NCBI RefSeq assembly: GCF_014636275.1
Contig: NZ_BMEB01000002.1
Location: 124,001-188,000, forward strand
Direction of reading: 5' to 3'
From: Cellulomonas carbonis
GTDB taxonomy: Bacteria > Actinomycetota > Actinomycetes > Actinomycetales > Cellulomonadaceae
DNA length: 64,000 nt
This document shows, one piece after another, positions 57,676 to 64,000 of the stretch. Made by a program: the position numbers and the translations under genes. The stretch's first letter is position 1. The number at the start of each line of letters is the position of its first letter. Under the pieces are notes generated by a model. That model ran no database searches and was not told where the DNA came from. It saw only the letters and a program-made list of their open reading frames with translations.

Positions 57676-57966
57676 TCAGTGAGCGTCCGGACGCATGACC
57701 TTCGTGCGCAGGACGGCCTCGTTGAGGCCGAGCTGGCGGTCCAGCTCCTTGGCGGTGTCAGGCGTGGCGGTGAAGTCGACCACCGCGTAGATGCCCTCGG
57801 CCTTCTTGTTGATCTCGTAGGCCAGGCGGCGCCGGCCCCAGATGTCGACGTTGTCGACGGTGCCACCGGAGGTGGTCACCACCGAGAGGTACTTGTCGAG
57901 GGACGGCGCGACGGTCCGCTCCTCGATGTCGGGGTCGAGGATGACCATCAGCTCGTAACGACGCAT
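57676..57966 (-). CDS. rpsF: 30S ribosomal protein S6
   Basis: A 96-residue protein beginning [20 protein letters not shown]. It has [20 protein letters not shown] and the C-terminal [15 protein letters not shown]. It is the first gene of the operon. An AGGAGGTGGG Shine-Dalgarno lies about ten bases before ATG 57966; a longer in-frame extension upstream was rejected for that reason. A candidate S6:S18 leader hairpin lies at 57996-58014. Confidence 0.97.
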   Translation of the reverse strand: MRRYELMVILDPDIEERTVAPSLDKYLSVVTTSGGTVDNVDIWGRRRLAYEINKKAEGIYAVVDFTATPDTAKELDRQLGLNEAVLRTKVMRPDAH

Positions 57967-57995
57967 GCGAGAACCCACCTCCTGTGGTCTCAGCG

Positions 57996-58014
57996 GCCAC
58001 GGTCCATCCGTGGC
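57996..58014 (-). promoter_or_regulatory. Leader hairpin of the rpsF operon, possible S6:S18 autoregulatory site
   Basis: GCCACGG (57996-58002), TCCAT, CCGTGGC (58008-58014) is a perfect 7-bp hairpin in the leader. On the transcript strand the downstream arm is followed by CGC rather than a clearly looped CCG. Its position agrees with known rpsF leaders bound by S6:S18. A -10-like TAGGAT lies further upstream (minus strand, 58091-58096). Confidence 0.35.
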
Positions 58015-58131
58015 AGGAGGGTTGTGCGTCAGCCACCTCGGGCCGGTCGTGCGGTGATCGGCACCGCTCGGCCACGGGCAGCAACGGCCCATCCTAGCGG
58101 CTGCCGGGTGCGCGCCCGACCGCCGCCCTCG

Positions 58132-60882
58132 TCAGGGCTGGAGGCCCGGCGGCGCGGGGATGAGGTTGCCCCCGTTGCCGCCGCCGTTGCCGCCGCCGGC
58201 GTCACCGCCCCCGTCGCCCTCGTCCTCGCCGGGCGGGGGCTCGGTGGGCGTCGGCTCGGGCTCGGGCTCGGGCTCCTCCTCCTCGGGGCCGGACGAGACG
58301 ACGATCGTGACCGTGCTGCCCTCGGCGGCCTGCCCGGACGGGTCCTGCGACAGGACCGTCCCTGCCGGCTCGTCGGACGCCTGCTCGCTCACGCCGACAC
58401 CGAAGCCGGCGCCCTCGAGCGCGGACCGCGCCGCCTGCTGCGTCAGGCCGACGACGTCCGGCACGTCGACCTCGCCGGTGCCCTCCGAGACCGTGATCGT
58501 CACGGTGGACCCGCGCTCGGCCTCGCCGCTCGGGCTCTGGGAGATGACGGTCCCCTCGGGGACGTCGGGGCTCGTGCCGCGCGCGACGTCGACGCGGAAG
58601 CCCGCGGCCTGGAGCGTCGACGACGCCTCGGCCTCGCTGAGCCCGACGACCGACGGGACCGCGATGAGCGGCGGCTTGTTGGGCTCGCCGACGTCGGCCC
58701 GCTCGGGGAAGTCCACGACCTCGAGGCCCTCGTGGATCGTGCTCATGTGCTGCTGGAAGAGGATCGCCGGGTACGAGCCACCCGTGATCTGGCTCTGCGC
58801 GAAGTCGCCGAACGGCGTGATCTCCTCCGCCACGGTGCCGTCCGCGCTCGGCTGGAAGAGGACGACCGCCGTCGTCAGCTGCGGCGTGTAGCCGATGAAC
58901 CAGGCGGACTTGTTGTCGTTCGAGGTGCCGGTCTTGCCCGCGAGGGGCCGGCCGATGTCGGCCCGCTCGCCCGAGCCGCGCTCGACGACCTGCGTCAGCG
59001 CGTACGTGGTGTCGGCCATGACGTCGGGCTCGAAGACGGGTGCGCCCTCCTCACCGCCCTGGTAGGCCGTGCCGCCGTCGAGGTACTCGACGGTGCGGAC
59101 GATGAACGGCTCGTGGCGGGTGCCCTGCGCCGCGAGGGTGTTGAACACGGTCGCCATGTGGATCGGGTTGGGCGAGGCGGTGCCCAGCACGTTCGACGTC
59201 ACGGGGTCGATCGCGACCGACTCGGGGACCCCTGCGCGGCGAGCGACGTCGATCGTCTTCTCGGGCGTGATCTCCTCGTTCATCTGCGCGTACACGGTGT
59301 TGACCGACTGCGCGGTGGCGCGCACGACGTCGATCTCGCCGAAGTCCTGCCCGCCGAAGTTCGGCAGGCCGCGCTCGGTGTCCGCGTAGTCGCCGATCTT
59401 GAGCCCCGAGTCGCCGTCGTACCGCGAGCGCAGCGACCCGCCCTCCTCGAGGTAGCCCACGAGGGTGAGCGGCTTGAAGGTCGAGCCCGCCTGGGCGATC
59501 GACTGCGTGACGGCGTTCTGGCCGACGGTCACGTAGTCGGGACCGCCGTACAGCGCCTTGATGCCGCCGTCGGCCGGGTCGAGCGTCACGGCACCGATCC
59601 GCAGGTTGGGCGCCCGGTCCGCGGGGAGGCCGGCCGCGACCGTCTCGATCGAGATCTGCATCCCGCGGTCGACGGTCGTGATGATGCGGTAGCCGCGGGT
59701 CTCGAGCTCCTCCTCGGTGATCGGCGACTTCTCGAGGATCTCCTTCTTGACCATCGCCATGAGGTAGCCGCCCGGGCCGGCGAGCCGGTCGTCCTCGCGC
59801 GGCGGGACCGTCTCGGGGAAGACCTGCGCGTCACGCTCGTCCTGCGTGAGGGCCCCGGTGGTCACCATGCCGTCGAGCACGTACTCCCAGCGCTCCTGCG
59901 CCTTCTCCGGGTTCTCCGCCGGGTCCCAGTTGCTGGGCGACGGGATGATCCCCGCGATCAGCGCCGCCTGCGAGACCGTCAGCTCGGCCGCGCTCACGCC
60001 GAAGTACTTCTGCGCCGCGGTCTCGACGCCGTAGGCGCCGCGCCCCAGGTAGATCGTGTTGAGGTAGTTCTCGAGGATCTCGTCCTTGTCCTGCGCCTGG
60101 TCGAGCTTGATCGCGAGCAGCGCCTCCTTGGCCTTGCCCGTGTAGCTCGTGACCGTCTCGCCGAAGTAGTAGCGCTCGGCGTACTGCTGGGTGATCGTCG
60201 ACCCGCCCTGCCGGTCGCCGCCGCGCAGGTTCGTCCACAGCGCGCGCGCCAGGCCCGTGGGGGAGATGCCGGCGTTCTCGTAGAAGGTCCGGTCCTCGGC
60301 CGCGACGACGGCGGCCCGGACGTGCTCCGGGATCTCGTCACCGGTCACGATCACGCGGTCCTGGATCCCGAAGGAACCCATCACGGTCGTGCCGTCGGCG
60401 TAGTACACGGTCGTCGTCTGCGCCTGGGCGAAGTCGTCCGGCTCGGGGATCTCGACCATCGCGTAGGCGACGACGCCGGCGCCGACGACGAGCGCGACGA
60501 GCGTGAGGAACAGCCCGCTGAGCAGCTTCCACGACGGCAGCCACCGCCGGACGCCCGTGCGTCCCGCGCGGGGGTAGTCGATGAGCCGGCGGCGACCGGG
60601 TCCGGTCCCGCCCGCGCCACCGCCCGAGCCCCGCGAGCCACCGCCGCCGCCCGAGCCGCCGCGTCCGCCGCCGCCCGAGCCGCCCCGTCCCGGCCCACCC
60701 GTGCCGCGGCCGCCACCAGCCGGACGGACCGTGGGCGCCGCGGCAGGCGCAGCGGGGCGCGCCGCGCCCGTCGCCGACCACGGTCGTGGCGACGACGTCC
60801 CGGCCGGCCGCACGCTGCGCCGCGGGGGCGGCTGGTGCGCCGAGCCGGAGGTGCGGTGAGGAGGGGGAGATCCCGCTGCCAC
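58132..60882 (-). CDS. Bifunctional penicillin-binding protein (class A) with two PASTA domains
   Basis: A 916-residue membrane-anchored enzyme for peptidoglycan synthesis. A Pro/Ser/Gly-rich cytoplasmic tail of about 115 residues is followed by one transmembrane segment (LLSGLFLTLVALVVGAGVVA). The GT51 domain has EDRTFYENAGISPTGLARAL and GGSTITQQYAERYYF. The transpeptidase has SxxK in QAGSTFKPLTLVGY, SxN in TAQSVNTVYAQM and KTG in AGKTGTSNDNK. Two PASTA domains follow (VPSVVGLSEAEASSTLQAAG and VPDVVGLTQQAARSALEGAG), then an acidic Pro/Glu then Gly/Asn-rich tail. It is the actinobacterial PonA type, likely regulated by muropeptide sensing. GTG 60882 has GAAAGG six bases upstream. Confidence 0.95.
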   Translation of the reverse strand: MAAGSPPPHRTSGSAHQPPPRRSVRPAGTSSPRPWSATGAARPAAPAAAPTVRPAGGGRGTGGPGRGGSGGGGRGGSGGGGGSRGSGGGAGGTGPGRRRLIDYPRAGRTGVRRWLPSWKLLSGLFLTLVALVVGAGVVAYAMVEIPEPDDFAQAQTTTVYYADGTTVMGSFGIQDRVIVTGDEIPEHVRAAVVAAEDRTFYENAGISPTGLARALWTNLRGGDRQGGSTITQQYAERYYFGETVTSYTGKAKEALLAIKLDQAQDKDEILENYLNTIYLGRGAYGVETAAQKYFGVSAAELTVSQAALIAGIIPSPSNWDPAENPEKAQERWEYVLDGMVTTGALTQDERDAQVFPETVPPREDDRLAGPGGYLMAMVKKEILEKSPITEEELETRGYRIITTVDRGMQISIETVAAGLPADRAPNLRIGAVTLDPADGGIKALYGGPDYVTVGQNAVTQSIAQAGSTFKPLTLVGYLEEGGSLRSRYDGDSGLKIGDYADTERGLPNFGGQDFGEIDVVRATAQSVNTVYAQMNEEITPEKTIDVARRAGVPESVAIDPVTSNVLGTASPNPIHMATVFNTLAAQGTRHEPFIVRTVEYLDGGTAYQGGEEGAPVFEPDVMADTTYALTQVVERGSGERADIGRPLAGKTGTSNDNKSAWFIGYTPQLTTAVVLFQPSADGTVAEEITPFGDFAQSQITGGSYPAILFQQHMSTIHEGLEVVDFPERADVGEPNKPPLIAVPSVVGLSEAEASSTLQAAGFRVDVARGTSPDVPEGTVISQSPSGEAERGSTVTITVSEGTGEVDVPDVVGLTQQAARSALEGAGFGVGVSEQASDEPAGTVLSQDPSGQAAEGSTVTIVVSSGPEEEEPEPEPEPTPTEPPPGEDEGDGGGDAGGGNGGGNGGNLIPAPPGLQP

Positions 60883-61108
60883 GCTGAGCCTTTCGACGAC
60901 GGTCGACCGTGGGGGACGGTCCTCGAGCCGGGGCCAGTATGGCCGCGCGACCGTGGAGATGCCCCGCGCACGACGTGGAGGACGGATGGAGGTCCGTGCC
61001 CGACCGGGCGCTCCCGGGGCGCCCCGAGGGCCGTCCGAGGGACCTCGGGAGGCGTCGCCCCCACCCGGTCGGCGGCGTCGTCCACGCGAACGACACGTGA
61101 ACGGGTGT
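60883..61108. other. Intergenic region upstream of the PBP and PadR genes
   Basis: No gene is supported here. The minus-strand promoter for the PBP gene is not obvious. On the plus strand the PadR promoter begins at 61109. Confidence 0.5.
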
Positions 61109-61161
61109 TTGCGAGGACCTCCAGTCGGACATACTCTCCTGATGTATCAGCCCGATACATC
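61109..61161 (+). promoter_or_regulatory. Promoter and PadR-type operator of the padR-ino1 operon
   Basis: TTGCGA (61109-61114), 17 bases, TACTCT (61132-61137). GATGTATC (61141-61148), AGCCC, GATACATC (61154-61161) is a perfect 8-bp inverted repeat covering the expected transcription start. It resembles the ATGTAT-n-ATACAT operators bound by PadR proteins, including those of autoregulating ones. The region is notably AT-richer than its surroundings. Confidence 0.75.
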
Positions 61162-61236
61162 GAACGCTCGAACCGAGCGTGCGGTGCACGGGACGTCGTC
61201 GTCGGTGGCAGCACCGGCAGTCCGGAGGAGGTGGCG

Positions 61237-61926
61237 GTGCGCAGTCGCGCGGACGTCCTCGAGCTCGCGGTCCTCGGGTCGCTGCACGAGACGCCCATGC
61301 ACGGCTACGAGCTCCGCAAGCGCCTCAACCTGCTGCTCGGCTCGTTCCGTGCGCTGTCGTACGGCTCGCTGTACCCGTGCCTCAAGGGGCTCGAGGCCCG
61401 CGGGCTCATCGTCGGCACGGACGCGTCGCAGACCCCGCCGCCGCACGCCCTGTCGGGCAAGCGCGCACGGATCGTCTACGAGCTCACGGCCGAGGGCAAG
61501 GAGCACTTCGCGGACCTGCTCGCCGAGGCCGGCCCTGCGTCGTGGGAGGACGAGGGCTTCGACGTGCGGTTCGCGTTCTTCGCGCACACCGACGCCGAGA
61601 CCCGGATGCGGATCCTCGAGGGACGCCGCACACGCCTCACCGAGCGGCTCGAGCAGGTGCGCGTCGCCGCGGCGCGGACGCGCGAGCGGCTCGACGAGTA
61701 CACGCTCGAGCTCCAGCGGCACGGCCTCGAGCAGGTCGAGCGCGAGGTCCGCTGGCTCGACGGGCTGATCGACAACGAGCGAGGGCTCGGGCGCAGCAGC
61801 GCCACGGGTCGCGCGAGCGGCGCACGCCGCACGGACACACCCGAGGGCGACCGTCCGGCCGCCTCCGACCCCGCTGACGACGCGGACGCGTCGCAGCACC
61901 GAGAAGAGAACCGAGGAGCGAGATGA
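61237..61926 (+). CDS. PadR family transcriptional regulator coupled to ino1
   Basis: A 229-residue protein. The winged helix occupies the first 90 residues: [40 protein letters not shown] and [22 protein letters not shown]-terminal coiled-coil ([20 protein letters not shown]) serves dimerisation. A charged, disordered tail of about 45 residues follows, longer than in most relatives. GTG 61237 is preceded by GGAGGAG. The stop overlaps the ino1 start by four bases (ATGA), so the two are co-translated. It probably represses its own promoter at the 61141-61161 palindrome and thereby inositol synthesis; the ligand is unknown. Confidence 0.9.
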   Translation: MRSRADVLELAVLGSLHETPMHGYELRKRLNLLLGSFRALSYGSLYPCLKGLEARGLIVGTDASQTPPPHALSGKRARIVYELTAEGKEHFADLLAEAGPASWEDEGFDVRFAFFAHTDAETRMRILEGRRTRLTERLEQVRVAAARTRERLDEYTLELQRHGLEQVEREVRWLDGLIDNERGLGRSSATGRASGARRTDTPEGDRPAASDPADDADASQHREENRGAR

Positions 61927-63017
61927 GTTCGATCCGCGTCGCCATCGTGGGCGTCGGCAACTGCGCCGCGTCGCTGGTGCAGGGCGTCCACTTCTACGCG
62001 GACGCCGACCCGCAGAGCAAGGTCCCGGGCCTCATGCACGTGCAGTTCGGCCCGTACCACGTCTCCGACATCGAGTTCGTGGCGGCGTTCGACGTCGACG
62101 CGAAGAAGGTCGGGTTCGACCTCTCCGAGGCGATCCTCGCGAGCGAGAACAACACGATCAAGATCGCCGACGTCCCGCCGCTGGGCGTCACGGTCGAGCG
62201 TGGGCACACCCTGGACGGCCTCGGCAAGTACTACTCCGAGACCATCGAGGAGTCGGACGCGCAGCCCGTGGACGTCGTCGCACGTCTGCGCGAGACGCAG
62301 GCCGACGTCCTGATCTGCTACCTCCCCGTCGGCTCGGAGGACGCCGCGAAGTTCTACGCGCAGTGCGCGATCGACGCCGGCGTGGCGTTCGTCAACGCGC
62401 TGCCCGTGTTCATCGCGTCCGACCCGGAGTGGGCCGCGAAGTTCGAGGAGGCCGGCGTGCCGATCGTCGGGGACGACATCAAGTCGCAGGTCGGCGCGAC
62501 GATCACGCACCGCGTGCTCGCCCGTCTGTTCGAGGACCGTGGCGTCGTGCTGGACCGCACGTACCAGCTCAACGTCGGCGGCAACATGGACTTCAAGAAC
62601 ATGCTCGAGCGCGAGCGCCTGGAGTCCAAGAAGCTCTCGAAGACGCAGGCCGTCACCTCCAACCTCGACGAGGGCCCCCTCGCCGGCAAGAAGGAGGACC
62701 GCAACGTCCACATCGGCCCGTCGGACTACGTCGCGTGGCTCGACGACCGCAAGTGGGCGTACGTCCGCCTCGAGGGCCGCGCGTTCGGCGAGGTGCCCCT
62801 GAACCTCGAGTACAAGCTCGAGGTCTGGGACTCGCCGAACTCGGCCGGCATCATCATCGACGCCCTGCGCGCCGCGAAGATCGCCAAGGACCGCGGCGTC
62901 GGCGGCCCGATCCTGTCCGCGTCGACGTACTTCATGAAGTCGCCGCCGGTCCAGATGGAGGACACCGCGGGGCGGGCGCGCCTCGAGGCCTTCATCGCCG
63001 GGGACATCGAGCGCTGA
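61923..63017 (+). CDS. ino1: Inositol-3-phosphate synthase
   Basis: A 364-residue NAD+-dependent enzyme that converts glucose 6-phosphate to 1L-myo-inositol 1-phosphate, the first step to phosphatidylinositol and mycothiol. The Rossmann start is [20 protein letters not shown]. The C-terminal domain carries [20 protein letters not shown] and [20 protein letters not shown], with active-site lysines and aspartates in these blocks. The length matches the short actinobacterial form (about 360) rather than the eukaryotic 510-residue form. Its ATG overlaps the padR stop by four bases. The operon ends in two tandem terminator units. Confidence 0.97.
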   Translation: MSSIRVAIVGVGNCAASLVQGVHFYADADPQSKVPGLMHVQFGPYHVSDIEFVAAFDVDAKKVGFDLSEAILASENNTIKIADVPPLGVTVERGHTLDGLGKYYSETIEESDAQPVDVVARLRETQADVLICYLPVGSEDAAKFYAQCAIDAGVAFVNALPVFIASDPEWAAKFEEAGVPIVGDDIKSQVGATITHRVLARLFEDRGVVLDRTYQLNVGGNMDFKNMLERERLESKKLSKTQAVTSNLDEGPLAGKKEDRNVHIGPSDYVAWLDDRKWAYVRLEGRAFGEVPLNLEYKLEVWDSPNSAGIIIDALRAAKIAKDRGVGGPILSASTYFMKSPPVQMEDTAGRARLEAFIAGDIER

Positions 63018-63036
63018 GCGAAGTGCAGTGGAGGTT

Positions 63037-63068
63037 GAGGGTCCCGTCGCGTCAGCGGCGGGGCCCTC
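63037..63068 (+). terminator. First terminator hairpin after ino1
   Basis: GAGGGTCCCGTCGC (63037-63050) pairs with GCGGCGGGGCCCTC (63055-63068) across a 4-nt loop, allowing small bulges. It starts 19 bases past the stop codon. Confidence 0.75.
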
Positions 63069-63134
63069 GGCCGTAACGGAGCGCAGCTCGGCGCGAGCCG
63101 CAGGCTCGAGCGCTGACGTCAGCGAGTCGTAGGT

Positions 63135-63168
63135 GAAGGGGTCCGGGTGCTGTTTCCCGGGCCCCTTC
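63135..63168 (+). terminator. Second terminator hairpin after ino1
   Basis: GAAGGGGTCCGGG (63135-63147) pairs with CCCGGGCCCCTTC (63156-63168), with one mismatch or wobble and an 8-nt TGCTGTTT loop. It lies in the second copy of a degenerate ~95-bp tandem duplication. Confidence 0.8.
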
Positions 63169-63217
63169 GCCGTAGACGGAGCGCAGCGGCAGCGCGAGCA
63201 GCACTCCAGGCCCACCC

Positions 63218-63256
63218 GGGTGGAGTTGCCCGCATCTCCCGCGGGCTGATCCACCC
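63218..63256. repeat. 39-nt palindromic intergenic element, copy 4
   Basis: Left arm GGGTGGAGTTGCCCGC (63218-63233), 7-nt loop, right arm GCGGGCTGATCCACCC (63241-63256). The central three bases are mismatched; the rest pairs. It lies 26 bases from the stop of the minus-strand GNAT gene, in the same orientation as copies 2 and 3. Confidence 0.8.
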
Positions 63257-63282
63257 GGACGGACCGACGCTCCGACCGAGGG

Positions 63283-63708
63283 TCAGCGCGTCGGGCCGAT
63301 CGCACGGCGGTAGTACTCGACGCCGCCCTCGAAGCCGAGCCGCTCGTAGAACGCGTTCGCGCGGGACGTGGCCAGCGCGACGACACCGCCGCCGCGTGCC
63401 CGCGCGGCGTCCTCGAACGCTGCCACGAGTGCCCGGCCGATCCCTGACCCGCGTCGCTCGGGCACGACGTACAGCTCCTGGAGGAACGCGAGCCCGTCGT
63501 ACACGAACATCGGCGCCACGACACCGAGCGCGTAGCCGACGAGGCCGTCCTCGCCGCGGTCGTCGACGAGGAGCACCGAGCGGGGGTCCGCGACGGCCGC
63601 GGCCATGTGGGCGTCGAACGCGTCCCGCGGCACAGGGCCGCGGCGCGCCAGCGCCGACGACATGGCACGGACCGCCCCGGCGTCGTCGAGGCGCGCACTC
63701 CGGATCAC
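63283..63708 (-). CDS. GNAT family N-acetyltransferase
   Basis: A 141-residue single-domain acetyltransferase. It begins VIRSARLDDAGAVRAMSSAL. The acetyl-CoA loop is LQELYVVPERRGSGIGRALV, and the last helix contains ATSRANAFYERLGFEGGVEY. Substrate unknown. GTG 63708 is chosen because a TACGTT -10 box sits six bases upstream and no Shine-Dalgarno is present, implying a leaderless transcript; a longer frame upstream is Arg-rich shadow sequence. Confidence 0.85.
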   Translation of the reverse strand: MIRSARLDDAGAVRAMSSALARRGPVPRDAFDAHMAAAVADPRSVLLVDDRGEDGLVGYALGVVAPMFVYDGLAFLQELYVVPERRGSGIGRALVAAFEDAARARGGGVVALATSRANAFYERLGFEGGVEYYRRAIGPTR

Positions 63709-63714
63709 GTCACG

Positions 63715-63720
63715 AACGTA
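63715..63720 (-). promoter_or_regulatory. -10 box of the leaderless GNAT gene
   Basis: TACGTT on the minus strand, six bases before GTG 63708. Confidence 0.5.
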
Positions 63721-63838
63721 TCGGCCCCGCGTGGCCGCGTCCCGGACGCGGGAGATGAACCGGACCGGCAGCCGACGCCACGGGTGCCGCCGCGCCGCCC
63801 CTCGCGCCGTATGCCCTGGCCCGCACAGCACCCACCGC

Positions 63839-63850
63839 TAGCCTCGACCG
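63839..63850 (+). promoter_or_regulatory. -10 box of the leaderless MFS gene
   Basis: TAGCCT at 63839-63844, six bases, then GTG at 63851. Confidence 0.55.
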
Positions 63851-64000
63851 GTGAGCGTGCTCGGTGACCTCAGGACCGTCGCGGTGCACCGGGGGTTCCG
63901 CCGGCTGTTCGCGGTGCGGCTGGTGTCGCAGACCGGCGACGGCATGTTCCAGGTGGGCCTCGCGACGCTGTTCTTCTTCGCGCCCGAGCGCATGGCGACG
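63851..64000 (+). CDS. MFS transporter, 3' truncated by the window edge
   Basis: Only the first 50 residues are present. They read SVLGDLRTVAVHRGFRRLFA then VRLVSQTGDGMFQVGLATLF, followed by FFAPERMAT. The basic N-terminus followed by (R/V)LxSQxGDGxFQVGLA is typical of the first helix of DHA3-like MFS exporters. No substrate can be inferred. The GTG is preceded by a TAGCCT -10 box and no Shine-Dalgarno. Confidence 0.8.
   Translation, partial: MSVLGDLRTVAVHRGFRRLFAVRLVSQTGDGMFQVGLATLFFFAPERMAT

Larger units (their letters stand above)
63010..63206 (+). repeat. Degenerate tandem duplication of a ~95-bp terminator unit
   Basis: Unit 1 runs about 63010-63107 and unit 2 about 63108-63206. Both begin GAGCGCTGA. 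Both contain a G-rich-to-C-rich hairpin, and then CCGTA(AC/GAC)GGAGCGCAG followed by a GCGCGAGC sequence. The hairpin arms have diverged while keeping pairing. Confidence 0.65.

Noticed and set aside
57658..61926. A 1422-codon plus-strand open frame spanning ssb/rpsF/PBP
   Set aside because: All but the last 230 codons are antisense to well-supported genes and have Arg/Asp-rich shadow composition. Only the PadR part from 61237 is real.

Overview
The window is high-GC DNA, with nearly all third codon positions G or C. It comes from an actinobacterium, most likely a Cellulomonas-like member of the Micrococcales. The reasons are the rpsF-ssb-rpsR-rplI block with dnaB on the same strand, an actinobacterial-type inositol-3-phosphate synthase, several apparently leaderless genes, and two LacI-controlled carbohydrate loci of the kind found in plant-polymer degraders. 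No phage, insertion sequence, tRNA, rRNA or CRISPR array was recognised. Dense antisense open frames are a by-product of the base composition and were ignored.

Layout. 1-4.1 kb: the 3' end of a GH15 glucosidase, then a minus-strand operon of membrane protein, winged-helix regulator, ABC ATPase and ABC permease. A palindromic operator candidate lies at its promoter. 4.2-9.7 kb: a CPBP protease, a PAS-GGDEF diguanylate cyclase, a large UPF0104 membrane protein with a degenerate kinase-like core, and a DUF5655 protein. 9.7-15.9 kb: a repeat-rich intergenic region, then a sugar operon made of a LacI regulator, a binding lipoprotein, two permeases and a GH32/68-like beta-propeller enzyme. 16-25.3 kb: photolyase, an orphan AAA ATPase, a luciferase-like monooxygenase, gltD without gltB, a HAD phosphatase, an ABC ATPase/DUF6297 pair and a DUF2945 protein. 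25.4-33.9 kb: a Cys-cluster pentapeptide protein, a fused SecDF, a DHA2 exporter, a secreted subtilase and a 47-residue antitoxin-like protein. 34-40.7 kb: an ABC-F ATPase, two GNAT acetyltransferases, a lysozyme-like protein, a helix-turn-helix/nucleotidyltransferase pair resembling a toxin-antitoxin module, and an alpha/beta hydrolase.

40.8-58 kb: dnaB carries an intein in its P-loop, with the features of a class 3 intein (no N-terminal nucleophile, W-C-T triplet). Upstream of dnaB is a cluster of DnaA-box-like 9-mers. A beta-mannan utilisation locus follows: AGE-family isomerase, GH2 beta-mannosidase, ABC importer, LacI regulator and GH113 mannanase, with two matching operators. A MATE exporter, a FUSC-like protein and the rplI-rpsR-ssb-rpsF operon complete the block. 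58-64 kb: a bifunctional penicillin-binding protein with two PASTA domains, a PadR regulator translationally coupled to inositol-3-phosphate synthase, a GNAT protein and the start of an MFS transporter.

How the genes work together. The two sugar loci are complete import-and-hydrolysis circuits, each with its own LacI operator. The mannan circuit would import manno-oligosaccharides, cut them with GH113 and GH2 enzymes and isomerise mannose to fructose. The other is probably for fructosides. The most interesting non-textbook items are the helix-turn-helix/nucleotidyltransferase module whose -10 box sits inside a perfect palindrome, a 39-nt palindromic element (16-7-16) found four times at gene ends, the class 3 intein, and the DnaA-box-like cluster. 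All functional statements are read from sequence and family knowledge. No search or folding was run.
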